A DNA stretch of 36,480 nucleotides from a bacterium (GCA_021372535.1 JAJFUH010000039.1:1-36480), one strand, 5' to 3'. Positions 8,366 to 17,787 are shown, numbered from the stretch's first letter. The notes: a model not told the origin generated them from the letters alone. Numbers and translations: made by a program.

Positions 8366-9484
8366 TTAAGAATGCAATACGTTATAATAGATGCTTTCTA
8401 CGGCATCGACCCTGATTGAATTGCTCATGTGTGTCACGATGAATTCCCTCGCCCGTTGACCGAATGTCCGCGCGTCATCATGGTTCTCAAGCATATACGA
8501 GAGCGCCGCAGTCAATGCATCGGTATCTCCCGGCGGGATAACAAGACCGTTATACCCGTCGACGATCAGTTCCCCGTTACCCGCAACGTCCGTTGTAATC
8601 ACGGGCAGCCCCATACAAGCCGCTTCCCTGAGCGATCCGGTCAGACCTTCATCCCGTATCCCCGGGAAAACATATACATCGAACGACGCCATACAGTTTG
8701 GGACGTCTTTCCTGAAACCCACCGGGAAAACACGGTTTCTCCGGGTAATTTCTGTTTCATACTTCATGAAATCTTTTTCAGAAACGCCGAGAAGAACCAG
8801 TGCAACATTTTCATATGTTCGGCAGAGATTCTCGAATGACCGGAGAAGATATCGAAGACCTTTACGGGGATGGGAATTTCCGACAAATCCGATGATTCTG
8901 ATATCGTTGTCAAGCGCGAGTTCGTCACGGAGTGACGAGGATATTTCGGGATTGAAACGATCGGTGTCGACGCTGCCATATATGACAGCTATTTTATCGA
9001 GAGAAATATGCCCGGTTTTTACCATGACTTCTTTGACTGCCTGAGACACGGCAATTATTTTTTTCACTTTATGTGTCCGGTATTTCAGACTTTGAAAGAA
9101 ATGCAGGGGTATGTTTACACCTCGGTTGGTGACAATGGGCATGTTCATTCCCAGAGTGGCGCATACAACGAGATCGACTGCGTTTCCTTTGTGTGCATGA
9201 ATAATATCAAAATCATATTCACGGATAAGCCGCCGAAGCGAAAGAACGGCGGAAAGTGACCGGGTTGTGGGAGCGAGCCTGCCCATCTCAAGGAAACGAA
9301 GATCGATGCCCGTATTATCGAACACGGTGAAATCCTCTTCGATAAGCCCCTTTTTATTGTAAACGGCGCACACACGATGTCCCCTCCTGCTTAATTCCTT
9401 TGCGAGGTGAAACATCTGGATAGCCCCGCCGCTTCGTAATTTGTTCTGCACGATGATTTGCAGAATTTTCAGGGGATTTTTCAT
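8366..9484 (-). CDS. Glycosyltransferase family 4 (GT-B)
   Basis: This 372-residue protein has the GT4 layout: an N-terminal acceptor-side domain (RSGGAIQMFHLAKELSRRGHRV), then IIHAHKGNAVDL, the mid-protein IIGFVGNSHPRKGLRYLLRSF strand-loop, and the C-terminal EX7E region (GSLREAACMGLPVITTDVAGNGELI) that binds the nucleotide sugar. The ATG at 9484 is chosen because it has GGAG upstream and starts right before the first beta strand. A longer in-frame start at 9565 would add 27 residues with no clear role. With the adjacent GT9 gene it probably builds a lipopolysaccharide or other surface glycan. Confidence 0.88.
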   Translation of the reverse strand: MKNPLKILQIIVQNKLRSGGAIQMFHLAKELSRRGHRVCAVYNKKGLIEEDFTVFDNTGIDLRFLEMGRLAPTTRSLSAVLSLRRLIREYDFDIIHAHKGNAVDLVVCATLGMNMPIVTNRGVNIPLHFFQSLKYRTHKVKKIIAVSQAVKEVMVKTGHISLDKIAVIYGSVDTDRFNPEISSSLRDELALDNDIRIIGFVGNSHPRKGLRYLLRSFENLCRTYENVALVLLGVSEKDFMKYETEITRRNRVFPVGFRKDVPNCMASFDVYVFPGIRDEGLTGSLREAACMGLPVITTDVAGNGELIVDGYNGLVIPPGDTDALTAALSYMLENHDDARTFGQRAREFIVTHMSNSIRVDAVESIYYNVLHS

Positions 9485-9651
9485 TATTGCCCGCTCCGGG
9501 AAATTAAAATGCGGCCAGTACACCGCGACACGACTGCATCCGTTTGTAGTGCGCTTGTTAACCATCCTGTCGATAGTCTACGATTGATTCTGGTGCGGAT
9601 TATACCGGCCCGGGAATAATTCATCTTGTCCTCATTAAGTGTGTTGCCGGA

Positions 9652-10215
9652 TCAGCCCGGCAAACCGTGACCGAAAATCGTTTTCACAATCAGAAAGACG
9701 AGAACCGATACAATACCGACAAGGGTTTTTCCCTCTTTGTTATTGAATGATTTCGCGCTTGACATTTCTCTCAGAATGAGCCGAAAATCGATTCTTTTCG
9801 GGAAAATACGCGGTACCGTCCGGAAATAATCGAGGTATACATCTCCATAATTACTGAGAAGAAACGCCTCCTCCCGTTTGATGACACTGCGATAGACCGG
9901 AATGAAAACAAGCACAAACAAAACGGAAAATAGAACATCGCGACCGATGATACAGAAACCTGCCCCCAGGAGAAAAGAACCGATATACAGGGGATTCCGG
10001 GAAAACGCATAAATGCCGTTACGGGAAACGACCCCCTTGTATTTTTTCAGCGTTCCGGCGCTGACAAACCGTATCGTCTCGCCGAACAGGACAACAACCG
10101 TTCCGATACAAAAACTTGTTGCAGTGGGATGAGCCCGAAACAGATAGATTATTGCCATGATATAGCCTATCGGACGCCGTATATTTTTTTTCATATTCAT
10201 AATTCTTTTAACCAT
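9652..10215 (-). CDS. Isoprenylcysteine carboxyl methyltransferase / phospholipid methyltransferase family membrane protein
   Basis: This protein has about 187 residues and several hydrophobic segments. The family signature is in the second half: RNPLYIGSFLLGAG, then the conserved E in REEAFLLSNYGDVYLDYFRTVPRIFP. In this family these bind S-adenosylmethionine at the membrane face. Bacterial members methylate lipids or unknown small membrane substrates. Three candidate ATGs (10215, 10200, 10194) lie close together without a clear ribosome site. The first abuts a strong hairpin (10222-10260), so expression may depend on it. It lies next to glycosyltransferases, which suggests a lipid or glycan role. 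Confidence 0.8.
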   Translation of the reverse strand: MVKRIMNMKKNIRRPIGYIMAIIYLFRAHPTATSFCIGTVVVLFGETIRFVSAGTLKKYKGVVSRNGIYAFSRNPLYIGSFLLGAGFCIIGRDVLFSVLFVLVFIPVYRSVIKREEAFLLSNYGDVYLDYFRTVPRIFPKRIDFRLILREMSSAKSFNNKEGKTLVGIVSVLVFLIVKTIFGHGLPG

Positions 10216-10221
10216 TTTCAG

Positions 10222-10260
10222 GGCGCCTGCGGAATGTGGAATCCGCAGACCGCAGGCGCC
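10222..10260 (-). terminator. GC-rich hairpin between the barrel gene and the methyltransferase
   Basis: An 11-bp perfect stem (GGCGCCTGCGG with CCGCAGGCGCC) lies 18 nt after the stop of the outer-membrane gene. A second pairing (CTGCGG with CCGCAG) inside competes with it. There is no T-run after it on the minus strand, so it may serve as an mRNA end-stabiliser or a partial terminator ahead of the methyltransferase gene. Confidence 0.5.
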
Positions 10261-10277
10261 GTCTTAAGATTAATTGA

Positions 10278-10778
10278 TCAGAAATACCAGTGAACGCCGA
10301 CGCTTCCCCAAGCACCGAGATCGGTCGAGCCCGAATCGTCGATGCCGTCATAGCCTTGATCCATATATATCTGGAGGCCGGCTTTCGCGGAAATGCCAAT
10401 ATGGTCGGTTACCATCGTTTCCGGTTCGATGCCCAGCCTGACTGTGAAGTCCAGCTCTTTGTCGTAGGACTTTAAGCCGACCGTCGTCGTTTTGTTCGTG
10501 GGAATCAGGCCGAATCCTCCGAATGCATTGAAATTGGATTTGTCGTATTTCATGACCGGATACATGACATAAACCGCGACCTCGGCGTCTGTTTCCGTGT
10601 CGAGGTCGTCGTTTTCGGGAATAATGCTGTCGAATTTTCCGGTCAATTGAATACATACGGGGGCGGCGGGAAACTTGATACTGTACCCGTTATCCCAACC
10701 GATGCCGATTGTGTCCTGCGCATACACAGCCGGAACAAGGGTAAGGGCAACCAGTGCGACAAAAAATAACTTTTTCAT
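10278..10778 (-). CDS. Small outer-membrane beta-barrel protein
   Basis: This 166-residue protein has a clear Sec signal peptide (MKKLFFVALVALTLVPAVYAQ). The rest has alternating polar/hydrophobic beta strands (FGGFGLIP, TVRLGIEP, ISAKAGLQIYM, AWGSVGVHWYF) and a terminal aromatic residue (YF), the pattern recognised by the BAM outer-membrane insertion machinery. It has AAAGGAG 6 nt before the ATG. No specific family is recognised; the size fits an OmpW/OmpX-like eight-stranded barrel. Confidence 0.75.
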   Translation of the reverse strand: MKKLFFVALVALTLVPAVYAQDTIGIGWDNGYSIKFPAAPVCIQLTGKFDSIIPENDDLDTETDAEVAVYVMYPVMKYDKSNFNAFGGFGLIPTNKTTTVGLKSYDKELDFTVRLGIEPETMVTDHIGISAKAGLQIYMDQGYDGIDDSGSTDLGAWGSVGVHWYF

Positions 10779-10991
10779 GATCGACTCCTTTAGAATGAAA
10801 TAATTTTTTATTCAGCCATCAGCAGTGTCCGGTTAAAATTGTAATAAAAGTTTGAAATATTTGGTAAATAGGGCTTTTACCGGACAGCGCTGTTCAGCCA
10901 TAACCATTTTCACGTTCACTGGTAATTCACATCACCTCCCTTCATAAAGTGGCGACGAACCACGTTTCTCCGACGGTATGGTTATATGCTG

Positions 10992-11186
10992 TCAATCGTT
11001 CATGAACATGGCGACAAGAAAACCGATAAAGAATCCGCCAAAAACACCTATAATTGTAGCGAACAGAACATCCCCGGAACTTTTACCGACAAATCCGCCT
11101 GCCAGGCCGCCGGAAAGCATACCCGCAGCGAGGCAGTTTCTGAAGAGATTTCGTTTGAACCACCCTTTTTCTTCGACTTCCAGCAT
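10992..11186 (-). CDS. Small glycine-zipper membrane protein
   Basis: This 64-residue protein has two transmembrane helices. Glycines are spaced as in a glycine zipper (AAGMLSGGLAGGFVG and IIGVFGGFFIGFLVAMF), and a charged N-terminus precedes them. The ribosome site AAAGGAGGTGA is a near-perfect match to the anti-Shine-Dalgarno, so it is probably well expressed. Upstream (11232-11260) there is an inverted repeat ATTCGTA/TACGAAT followed by ATGTTCGATTT, which resembles motifs in front of the RND operon. Function unknown; small proteins of this type often tune envelope complexes. Confidence 0.75.
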   Translation of the reverse strand: MLEVEEKGWFKRNLFRNCLAAGMLSGGLAGGFVGKSSGDVLFATIIGVFGGFFIGFLVAMFMND

Positions 11187-11231
11187 GTTGTCACCTCCTT
11201 TCCCTAAAAACGTATATAGAGAGAATAGACT

Positions 11232-11260
11232 ATTCGTACATATTATACGAATGTTCGATT
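11232..11260. promoter_or_regulatory. Operator-like inverted repeat upstream of the small membrane protein
   Basis: ATTCGTA (11232-11238) and TACGAAT (11246-11252) form a 7-bp inverted repeat with a 7-nt spacer, overlapping ATGTTCGATTT. The GTTCGAT part is shared with repeats before the RND operon (17008-17016), so the same TetR protein might bind both. This is an inference from short motifs. Confidence 0.35.
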
Positions 11261-11357
11261 TTACGCAAAAAATTAAGTTCTTTTCGTCTCCGTTTTCTTA
11301 TGATTCAAGCATTCGTATGGCAGTTTCACCATACAATGCGACCGGTGCTGCCGACGG

Positions 11358-12680
11358 TTACCGGACAGTATCGATTCGTCCGACCGTCAGCTCCCAGTCT
11401 GAATATGCCGCCATGTAATCGTACACTGCTGCATAGTAACCGATGACCGCCTGGTCGAAACCGAAACGGGCGTCCTTGAGCTGCAGTTGAGTCGTCAGTC
11501 CTTCACGGGTTGTCGTTTCCGCTATGATGAACGCCTTTTCCGCCGTGCTTCGGGTTACTTCGGCGGATTCCATCCGCAGTTTCGCTTCCCGCATGCGCAG
11601 GTAGATATTTTTCAGGTCGATCGATATGGTTTCACGGGTTTTTTCCATCTTTACGGTGGTTTTGTCAAGCTCCACCCGTGCTTTCTGAACATTAGCGTCG
11701 ATTGCCCCGCCGGTGTACAGCGGAACCGAGAGCTTGACCCCGGCGAACAGGAACTTATTTTCCTCGGCGAGCTTGAATTCGTTGGACTGTCCCGAATAGG
11801 TATAGGCAATCGTGCCCGTCAATGTCGGCTTGTAGGCATCGTGGGCTGCGTTCATCGCGGTCTTGCGGAGCCGTCCCTCCCATACGAGCGCCTGAAAATC
11901 GGGCCGTGTACCCACCACGGCATCGACGGTGACACTGTCGGGCAGTTCCGGAATCTCATCAAGTTTGCCGGCGAGATCGATCTCCCGGTCGAGGTCTATT
12001 CCCGCGAGGTTTTTGAGTGTATAAAGGGCGAGACTCAGGTTGCGCTCGGCTTTCAGGGTTTCGGGGACAGCGTTTCTCCAGCGGGTCTCGGCCAGAAGGA
12101 GCTCCAGCTGCGAAACCTGCCCGTTATCGTATTTGAGCTTCATATCGCTATAGTTATCGTGGGCGTTTATCTCCGAAGCCCGCGATACTTCCACGACTTT
12201 TTCGATGAGGAGACACTGGTAGAACAGCTTTTTCGCCCCGGCCATCACATTCTGAATGGAGGCTTCATACACGAAATCGGTCACATTCCGGTACTGGTCA
12301 GCCGCTTCTATCGCCTTTCCCACTATGGGACTGTACAAGGTCTGCTGCAGAGCGACCGAGGCGCTGTACTCGTTGTCTCTTTTGAAGGGCGCCTTGGCGA
12401 CTCCCGATGCATCGGGCATCAGCGCGGACTTGTCGAAATACATATAGTAATCGGTAAAGTTGTAATTGTACCCCGTTTCGATTCCCACTTTTGGCAGGGC
12501 GGCCGATACAGCTTCCTTTTTCTCGAATGTCGCCATCTCCCTGTCTTTTGCTGCCAGCTTCAGGTCCTTGTTATGGTTCCTGACCGCTTCGAGATAGCCC
12601 TCCAGGCTGTAGGTTTCAGCCATGACCACCCGCCCCGTAGTCACGAGCATGAGCACCAGAAATAGTATATTTTTTTTCAT
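11358..12680 (-). CDS. TolC-family outer-membrane efflux protein
   Basis: This 440-residue protein has a signal peptide (MKKNILFLVLMLVTTGRVVMAE) and the two-fold repeated OEP layout of long coiled-coil helices and short beta segments (first half about 22-220, second half about 225-435). Features include QQTLYSPIVGKAIE, KLSVPLYTGGAIDANVQKA and long Glu/Lys/Ala-rich helices. Such trimers form the outer-membrane duct of tripartite pumps. It is the third gene of the adaptor-pump-duct operon, 29 bp after the pump gene. GGGAGC precedes the start. Confidence 0.92.
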   Translation of the reverse strand: MKKNILFLVLMLVTTGRVVMAETYSLEGYLEAVRNHNKDLKLAAKDREMATFEKKEAVSAALPKVGIETGYNYNFTDYYMYFDKSALMPDASGVAKAPFKRDNEYSASVALQQTLYSPIVGKAIEAADQYRNVTDFVYEASIQNVMAGAKKLFYQCLLIEKVVEVSRASEINAHDNYSDMKLKYDNGQVSQLELLLAETRWRNAVPETLKAERNLSLALYTLKNLAGIDLDREIDLAGKLDEIPELPDSVTVDAVVGTRPDFQALVWEGRLRKTAMNAAHDAYKPTLTGTIAYTYSGQSNEFKLAEENKFLFAGVKLSVPLYTGGAIDANVQKARVELDKTTVKMEKTRETISIDLKNIYLRMREAKLRMESAEVTRSTAEKAFIIAETTTREGLTTQLQLKDARFGFDQAVIGYYAAVYDYMAAYSDWELTVGRIDTVR

Positions 12681-12709
12681 TACATCGCTCCCGATTATTA
12701 TATGTACCT

Positions 12710-15700
12710 TTATGGTTTAATCCGCTTTTTTCGTGATATCATGTTGTACACCACAGGGATGAAAAACAACGACAACATGGTCGAGACAATCAGTCCCCCG
12801 ATCGACACGACGCCCATCGGCTGCCGCATCTCCTTGCCCGATGAGCCTATGCCGAGAGCCATCGGCAGCATGCCGAGAATAATGGCGATATTGGACATGA
12901 GAATCGGTTTGAGCTTGGTCGGGCAGGCTTCCAGCAGGGCGGCGCCGATGCTCATGTTCCGCTCCCGCACGAGGGTATTGGTGTAATCGAGCTGGAGAAT
13001 GGCATTGTTGACCACGATTCCGATGAGCATGACAATCGAGAGCATGGATATGATATTCATGGAAATCCCTGTGAGCACGATGCTCCAGATGACGCCGATC
13101 ATTCCCAGGGGAACCGTCAGAAGAATAATCGCCGGCTGGGTCATATTCTCGAGGATCGCAGCGAGAAGCATATAGGTCAGAACGACAGCGATAATGAAAG
13201 CCATGGCGATTCCACGAGTTGTTTTATCCATCTCTTTTACTATTAATCCCCAGTCCAGTTCATATCCGGGCGGCAACTGTTGTGCTTCCGTGACCCGCTG
13301 GATTTCGTTTTTGATGTCGCCCATGGCGTAACCTCCGGCGATATCGACACCGAACTTGATTTCCTTGGATCGGTTTTTGTGCATGATCTTGTCATATCCC
13401 TCGGAAAAAGTTATATCGGCGAGCTGGGAAAGCCGGTATGTTCCCGAATGTCCGATTATGGGCATGTTTCCGATCTTTTCGGGACTGTCCACCGTCTCCC
13501 TGCTCATCTTGACACGAATATCATATTCCTCTCCGCGATCTTTGTAGTGGGTGTATACGAGCCCGTCGATTCCGCCTCTGACCGCCAGTGCGATATCGGT
13601 TGTGGTCAAACCGGCATCGGCAAGTTTCTCGCGGTAGGGGGCAATGGATATTTCCGGTTTTCCCGACCGCGAGCTTGTGGTGAGATTGATCAGTCCGGGT
13701 ATTTTCCTGTAACTGTCTGCCAGTTTGTCGCTGACAATCATCAGGGAATCGATATCATTTCCCAGCAGATCGAACTCGAGGTCCTGCCTGCCGCTTGTTA
13801 TCGAAAAAACCGAGGAGACCCGAATATCCGCATTCGGAATATCCATCAGCTCGCGTGTCATAATTCCGACAAGGCTCTGGGTTGAGATTTTCCGCATGGT
13901 CTGGCCGACAAGCTTCACATTCATGGCAGCGAGATTGATTCCTGTGTTCGTTTCCCCCTGAGTTCCGAGCGTTGTCCATGTATGCGATACTTCCGGATGA
14001 TGATGGACACGTTCGCCGATTGTCTCCATGACCCGGGCGGTTTCATCGAGCGTGGAACCGCTCGGTAGTTCCACCATGATGCTGATCCTGCCCTCGTCCA
14101 TCGGTGGAACGAAACTGATGCTGATGGTCTTTGCGGCTTTCAGGCTGAATGCGAGCAGCGCGACGGTTATCACGACTATTATAAGTCCGCGTAACCTGCT
14201 TTTAAACACCCACGAAAGGATAGCACGATAAACATTTTCCCACGACCGGAAGACACCTTCGAGCCATTTCCCGATAGGATGTTTTTTGGTGTCGTGATCC
14301 GGGAGGATGAGCGACGCGAGCATGGGAGTCAGCGTGAAGGACATGATCAGCGAGAATATCGTCGCGAACACGACAGTGAGGCTGAACTGCTTGAAAAGCC
14401 GGCCCGCGATCCCCGGTATGGTCGCAATTGGAAGAAACACAATCAGATTCGTCAGCGTGGATGCAAGAACTGCGATGGCGATCTCTGATGTACCCTTCGA
14501 GGCACTCTCGATTCTGTCATGCCCGAGAGACTTATGCCGGAAGATATTCTCGAGCACAACAATGGAATTTGTGACGAGGACGCCCACCGCGGTGGAGAGA
14601 CCCATAAGACTCATGATGTTCAGCGTGAATCCCGATATTCTCATGAAAAGAAACGTCGAAATAATAGACATCGGCATGGAAAGCGCCACGATGATCGTCG
14701 ACTTGTAATCGTGGAGAAATAACAAGATTAGAAAGGCTGTCAGAATGATACCGGCAAGTATGTTCGAGACCGTATCGCTCACCGCTCCACGGGTGAATGT
14801 CGAGCTTTCGTTGACAATATTGAGCCTGCACCCTTCGGGCAGAGTTTTTTCGATTCCCGGAAGCGCCTCGATGATGGCGTCATAAATACGGACAGCGTTG
14901 CTTCCCGAGCTTTTCATGATGCTCAGCTGGATGACATTGTCATCGCCGCGCCCCGCGATCCTGTCGTAAAAGGTCGTGCGTTCGCGTACCTCTGCTCCGG
15001 TGTCGCTGATATTAGTAATGTCACCGAGCTTCTTAATCCCATGGGATGTGGGTATCTCGATGTTCCGTATGGTCTCTATGTCCCCGAATTCGCCCTTGAG
15101 CCGGACCGAATACTCCCGGTTGCGGCGCTCGATGTTTCCGCCGGGCATGTCGATGTTCTGGGCTGCGAGCACGCCCGCAATCTGCTGGAGCGTGACCGAT
15201 TGCTGAAGAACAGTCTTGCTGTCCGCTGTCACGGTGATTTCGCGTTCCTGTCCGCCGGTAAGGTTGACGGTTGCCACGCCGCTGATCTGGGCGAACCGGC
15301 TTTTAAGATCCTTGTCGGCAAGATCGTAAAGATCGATTATGGGAACGGGACCGGAGAGGATAATATCCACTACCGGCAGCACCGTCGGATCGTAGCGCTG
15401 GACGAGGGGTATCTCTGCATCAGTGGGAAGATCGTTCAGAATTCCGTCGACCTTGTCCTTGACCTCCTGCAGCGCGATATACACATCCTTGTTCAGGTCA
15501 AAGTTGATCAATATGTACGAAACATTTTCCATGGAATAAGATTGAGTGAAGTCGATTTCGCTTACGGACGATATTGCGTCCTCGATTTTTTTTGATACCT
15601 GAACCTCGACTTCCTGCGGGCCGGCACCCGGGTACACCGTTTGCACCGTGATGATCGGCATGGCTATCTCGGGCGTCAGCTCGAGGTTCAGGTTTTTATA

Positions 15701-15784
15701 GGACAATACCCCGAAAAATACGAACACAAGCAGTATCATGCTCATCATGATGGGGCGTTTAATGGATATATCGGAAAGAAACAT
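12710..15784 (-). CDS. RND-family inner-membrane efflux transporter (AcrB/HAE1-like)
   Basis: This 1024-residue protein is of normal RND length and begins MFLSDISIKRPIMMSMILLVFVFFGVLSY, the typical first transmembrane helix. The large periplasmic loop opens with YPGAGPQEVEVQVSKKIEDAI. The helical core after residue about 335 includes RND motifs (SMPMSIISTFLFMRISGFTLNIMSLMGL with ENIFRH), and the second half repeats the pattern. These pumps use the proton gradient to export drugs, detergents or lipids. It lies between its adaptor and TolC genes in one operon and has AAAGGA before the start. Confidence 0.95.
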   Translation of the reverse strand: MFLSDISIKRPIMMSMILLVFVFFGVLSYKNLNLELTPEIAMPIITVQTVYPGAGPQEVEVQVSKKIEDAISSVSEIDFTQSYSMENVSYILINFDLNKDVYIALQEVKDKVDGILNDLPTDAEIPLVQRYDPTVLPVVDIILSGPVPIIDLYDLADKDLKSRFAQISGVATVNLTGGQEREITVTADSKTVLQQSVTLQQIAGVLAAQNIDMPGGNIERRNREYSVRLKGEFGDIETIRNIEIPTSHGIKKLGDITNISDTGAEVRERTTFYDRIAGRGDDNVIQLSIMKSSGSNAVRIYDAIIEALPGIEKTLPEGCRLNIVNESSTFTRGAVSDTVSNILAGIILTAFLILLFLHDYKSTIIVALSMPMSIISTFLFMRISGFTLNIMSLMGLSTAVGVLVTNSIVVLENIFRHKSLGHDRIESASKGTSEIAIAVLASTLTNLIVFLPIATIPGIAGRLFKQFSLTVVFATIFSLIMSFTLTPMLASLILPDHDTKKHPIGKWLEGVFRSWENVYRAILSWVFKSRLRGLIIVVITVALLAFSLKAAKTISISFVPPMDEGRISIMVELPSGSTLDETARVMETIGERVHHHPEVSHTWTTLGTQGETNTGINLAAMNVKLVGQTMRKISTQSLVGIMTRELMDIPNADIRVSSVFSITSGRQDLEFDLLGNDIDSLMIVSDKLADSYRKIPGLINLTTSSRSGKPEISIAPYREKLADAGLTTTDIALAVRGGIDGLVYTHYKDRGEEYDIRVKMSRETVDSPEKIGNMPIIGHSGTYRLSQLADITFSEGYDKIMHKNRSKEIKFGVDIAGGYAMGDIKNEIQRVTEAQQLPPGYELDWGLIVKEMDKTTRGIAMAFIIAVVLTYMLLAAILENMTQPAIILLTVPLGMIGVIWSIVLTGISMNIISMLSIVMLIGIVVNNAILQLDYTNTLVRERNMSIGAALLEACPTKLKPILMSNIAIILGMLPMALGIGSSGKEMRQPMGVVSIGGLIVSTMLSLFFIPVVYNMISRKKRIKP

Positions 15785-15857
15785 CGAGTTTTCCTTTCAA
15801 TACTGTTACGACGTACTCTGAAATCTTTATTATATCTGCCGGGTTAATTCATATGTA

Positions 15858-16889
15858 TCAGTCAGTGATGATGCGGATTTTTTTCCTGTCCGCAAGCAAT
15901 TCCAGCCCTTTGGTTATAAGCATATCGCCGGGATTCAGCCCCTGAAGAATTTCCACATCGACATCGTAGTGTCTTCCGACAAGAACTTCGCGCCTCACCG
16001 CAAGGCTGTCCACGGCTACATAAACATACCATGTATCCCCGTCCCTCCGGAGATTGCTCCGCGCAACGATGATCGAGGGCTTGTCGTTGCCTGCGCCGAT
16101 GGTGATATCGGCGTTAACTCCGTTCATGACCTGCTGTCCGGGATTATCGAACTCAATTACAACTCTGAACGCCTGGCGCTTTTCATCGAGCGACTGATCG
16201 ACCTGAACGACCCGTCCTTCTATTTTCCTGTCGCGCCAGACCGCAGATGCCGCCTGACCTTTCGAAATGCCGCCGATCTGGTCTTCACCGGCCCACACCT
16301 CGGCTTTCAACCTGTGCGTTCTGGAAACCGTGAAAAGTTTGTCGCCTGCTTTGACGTTGTCTGATTCGCGTACATTGATCCTGGTGATGACGCCGTCGAT
16401 AGGCGCTTTGACCATGACTGTCTGACGGACCGCATACCAGTTTGCCTCGGCAACCTTGAACTGGGTTCTCGTGTTGTCCAGTTCCTGGAGGGAGATACCT
16501 CCCTCGGCATAGAGCTTTTCGATACGGCTGAGTGTGGTCTTTGCGAATTCCATCGCGACGCTTGCCTGATGATACCGTGCCTGGGGATTATCGGTCGGGA
16601 AGGTGATCACGATCTGATCTTTGGCGACATGATCGCCGACCTTGAACTTTACGGATTCGACTTTATCCTCCACAAGAGAGGTGGCATCGGTTTCCTCGGC
16701 TCCGGTCAGTATTTCATTGAATGTATACTCTCTTCCCAACTGCTTCAAAACGACAGGTTCCACCCTGACCGGAACACCGTTTTCTTCATGCAGACTGTCC
16801 ATGCTCAGGGTTTCGACATTTTCCTTGCCGCAGCCAGCAGCAAAAACCGTCAAAGCCGAAAGAAGTAACCGTGCAGCTGTCCTTTTCAT
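15858..16889 (-). CDS. RND efflux periplasmic adaptor (MFP/HlyD family), lipoprotein
   Basis: This 343-residue protein has a lipoprotein signal (LLLSALTVFAAGC, lipobox Cys at about 20), so it is anchored by lipid in the inner-membrane outer leaflet. It follows the adaptor order: barrel-sandwich half (VEDKVESVKFKVGDHVAKDQIV), alpha-hairpin (ASVAMEFAKTTLSRIEKLYAEGGISLQELD), second lipoyl half (VKAPIDGVITRINVRESDNVKAGDKLF) and beta-barrel. It joins the pump to TolC. It is the first gene of the operon, just downstream of the TetR gene. AGGAG precedes the ATG. Confidence 0.93.
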   Translation of the reverse strand: MKRTAARLLLSALTVFAAGCGKENVETLSMDSLHEENGVPVRVEPVVLKQLGREYTFNEILTGAEETDATSLVEDKVESVKFKVGDHVAKDQIVITFPTDNPQARYHQASVAMEFAKTTLSRIEKLYAEGGISLQELDNTRTQFKVAEANWYAVRQTVMVKAPIDGVITRINVRESDNVKAGDKLFTVSRTHRLKAEVWAGEDQIGGISKGQAASAVWRDRKIEGRVVQVDQSLDEKRQAFRVVIEFDNPGQQVMNGVNADITIGAGNDKPSIIVARSNLRRDGDTWYVYVAVDSLAVRREVLVGRHYDVDVEILQGLNPGDMLITKGLELLADRKKIRIITD

Positions 16890-16973
16890 ATGATCTCCTC
16901 ACGATTTCTGATTTGCAGTTTATCCTTTTCCCGCGGTTCCTGGCCGCCCTCGGGAAGTAAATAACGGTAAAAC

Positions 16974-17016
16974 AACGTTCGAATAGTACAATAGAATTAT
17001 TTGTTAAAACGTTCGA
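16974..17016. promoter_or_regulatory. Promoter/operator region of the RND operon
   Basis: Two direct copies of AACGTTCGA (16974-16982 and 17008-17016) flank a 25-bp A+T-rich core that also contains ATTTGTT, the half-site of the palindrome in front of the TetR gene. This spacing suits a TetR-family dimer pair that blocks the operon promoter. The exact -35 and -10 boxes are not clear. Confidence 0.5.
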
Positions 17017-17045
17017 TTTCCGGGTAAAAAAAAACTCGATTTATA

Positions 17046-17651
17046 TTACCGTGAAATTTCCTGTTTCGACATGATCCCATGCAGCGCAATGTCCAGAAAC
17101 GGATCTATGCTGTCCAGAACCGCACGCCCTGTCCCCGTGAAACTGCCAAATGGCATTATAAAACCAAATAAGGCAATCTGTATCGCTTTCGCCTTACTCT
17201 TAGGATTATCAATTGCAAAAACACCCGTACGATTCCCCTCGTTAAATATTGATATAAACATGTCCGCGAGATGCTGTTCGTTTTTAATCCTCACCTCGGT
17301 TGTGAAATCGAAGATATGGAACCATTCATCCTTGAGAAAACGATAGTAATTCGAGGTTTCCTCTATTTTTTCGCACAGGAATCTGAAACAGGTCCTGAAT
17401 TTCATAACGGGAGATTGCTCGGCATCGACCGCTTCACGAAGAGACTGTAACATATGGGAAGCTTCTTTTTCGATAACCGCCCGGAAAATATCGTCTTTCC
17501 CGCTGAAATAGTGGTAAACAGAGCTTTTTGCCTTGTAGACCGATGAAGCGATATCTTCGATTGTCGTTTTTCGGTAGCCGTATTTCGCGAATACCTCGCG
17601 CGCCGCCTCGATGATCTGGTCTCTCATATCCTGATATTCGTTTGATGCCAT
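17046..17651 (-). CDS. TetR/AcrR-family transcriptional repressor
   Basis: This 201-residue protein has an N-terminal TetR helix-turn-helix: IIEAAREVFAKYGYRKTTIEDIASSVYKAKSSVYHYFSGKDDIFRAVIEKE, at about residues 13-63. The C-terminal helical part is the ligand-binding and dimer domain. The ATG at 17651 is preferred because AAAGGA lies 8 nt before it. The gene is directly upstream of, and co-oriented with, the RND efflux operon, so it most likely represses that operon and itself until an exported compound binds. Confidence 0.92.
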   Translation of the reverse strand: MASNEYQDMRDQIIEAAREVFAKYGYRKTTIEDIASSVYKAKSSVYHYFSGKDDIFRAVIEKEASHMLQSLREAVDAEQSPVMKFRTCFRFLCEKIEETSNYYRFLKDEWFHIFDFTTEVRIKNEQHLADMFISIFNEGNRTGVFAIDNPKSKAKAIQIALFGFIMPFGSFTGTGRAVLDSIDPFLDIALHGIMSKQEISR

Positions 17652-17674
17652 TGTAATGTCCTTTAAACCATTCA

Positions 17675-17693
17675 AACAAATTGGTCATTTGTT
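17675..17693. promoter_or_regulatory. Perfect inverted repeat upstream of the TetR gene (autoregulatory operator candidate)
   Basis: AACAAAT (17675-17681) and ATTTGTT (17687-17693) form a perfect 7-bp inverted repeat with a 5-nt spacer, 24 bp before the TetR start. Size and position match TetR-family operators. The ATTTGTT half-site occurs again in the RND promoter (16999-17005). Confidence 0.6.
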
Positions 17694-17787
17694 CGATAAA
17701 ATAACCCTGCTTGTATCTTTTGTCAATACTTTTTTTTACGTTTTAGCCCGATTAATTCATAAAAATTATAAAAGAACGCCGATTTTC

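Noticed and set aside
10925-10945. A small gene behind the strong Shine-Dalgarno-like AAGGGAGGTGATG on the minus strand
   Set aside because: The ATG is followed at once by TGA, and the nearest GTG frames stop after four codons or are too far from the site to be supported.
11487-12665. A 392-codon open frame on the plus strand
   Set aside because: It is the antisense shadow of the TolC-family gene; it has no ribosome site and no recognisable domain, while the minus-strand protein is a clear family member.
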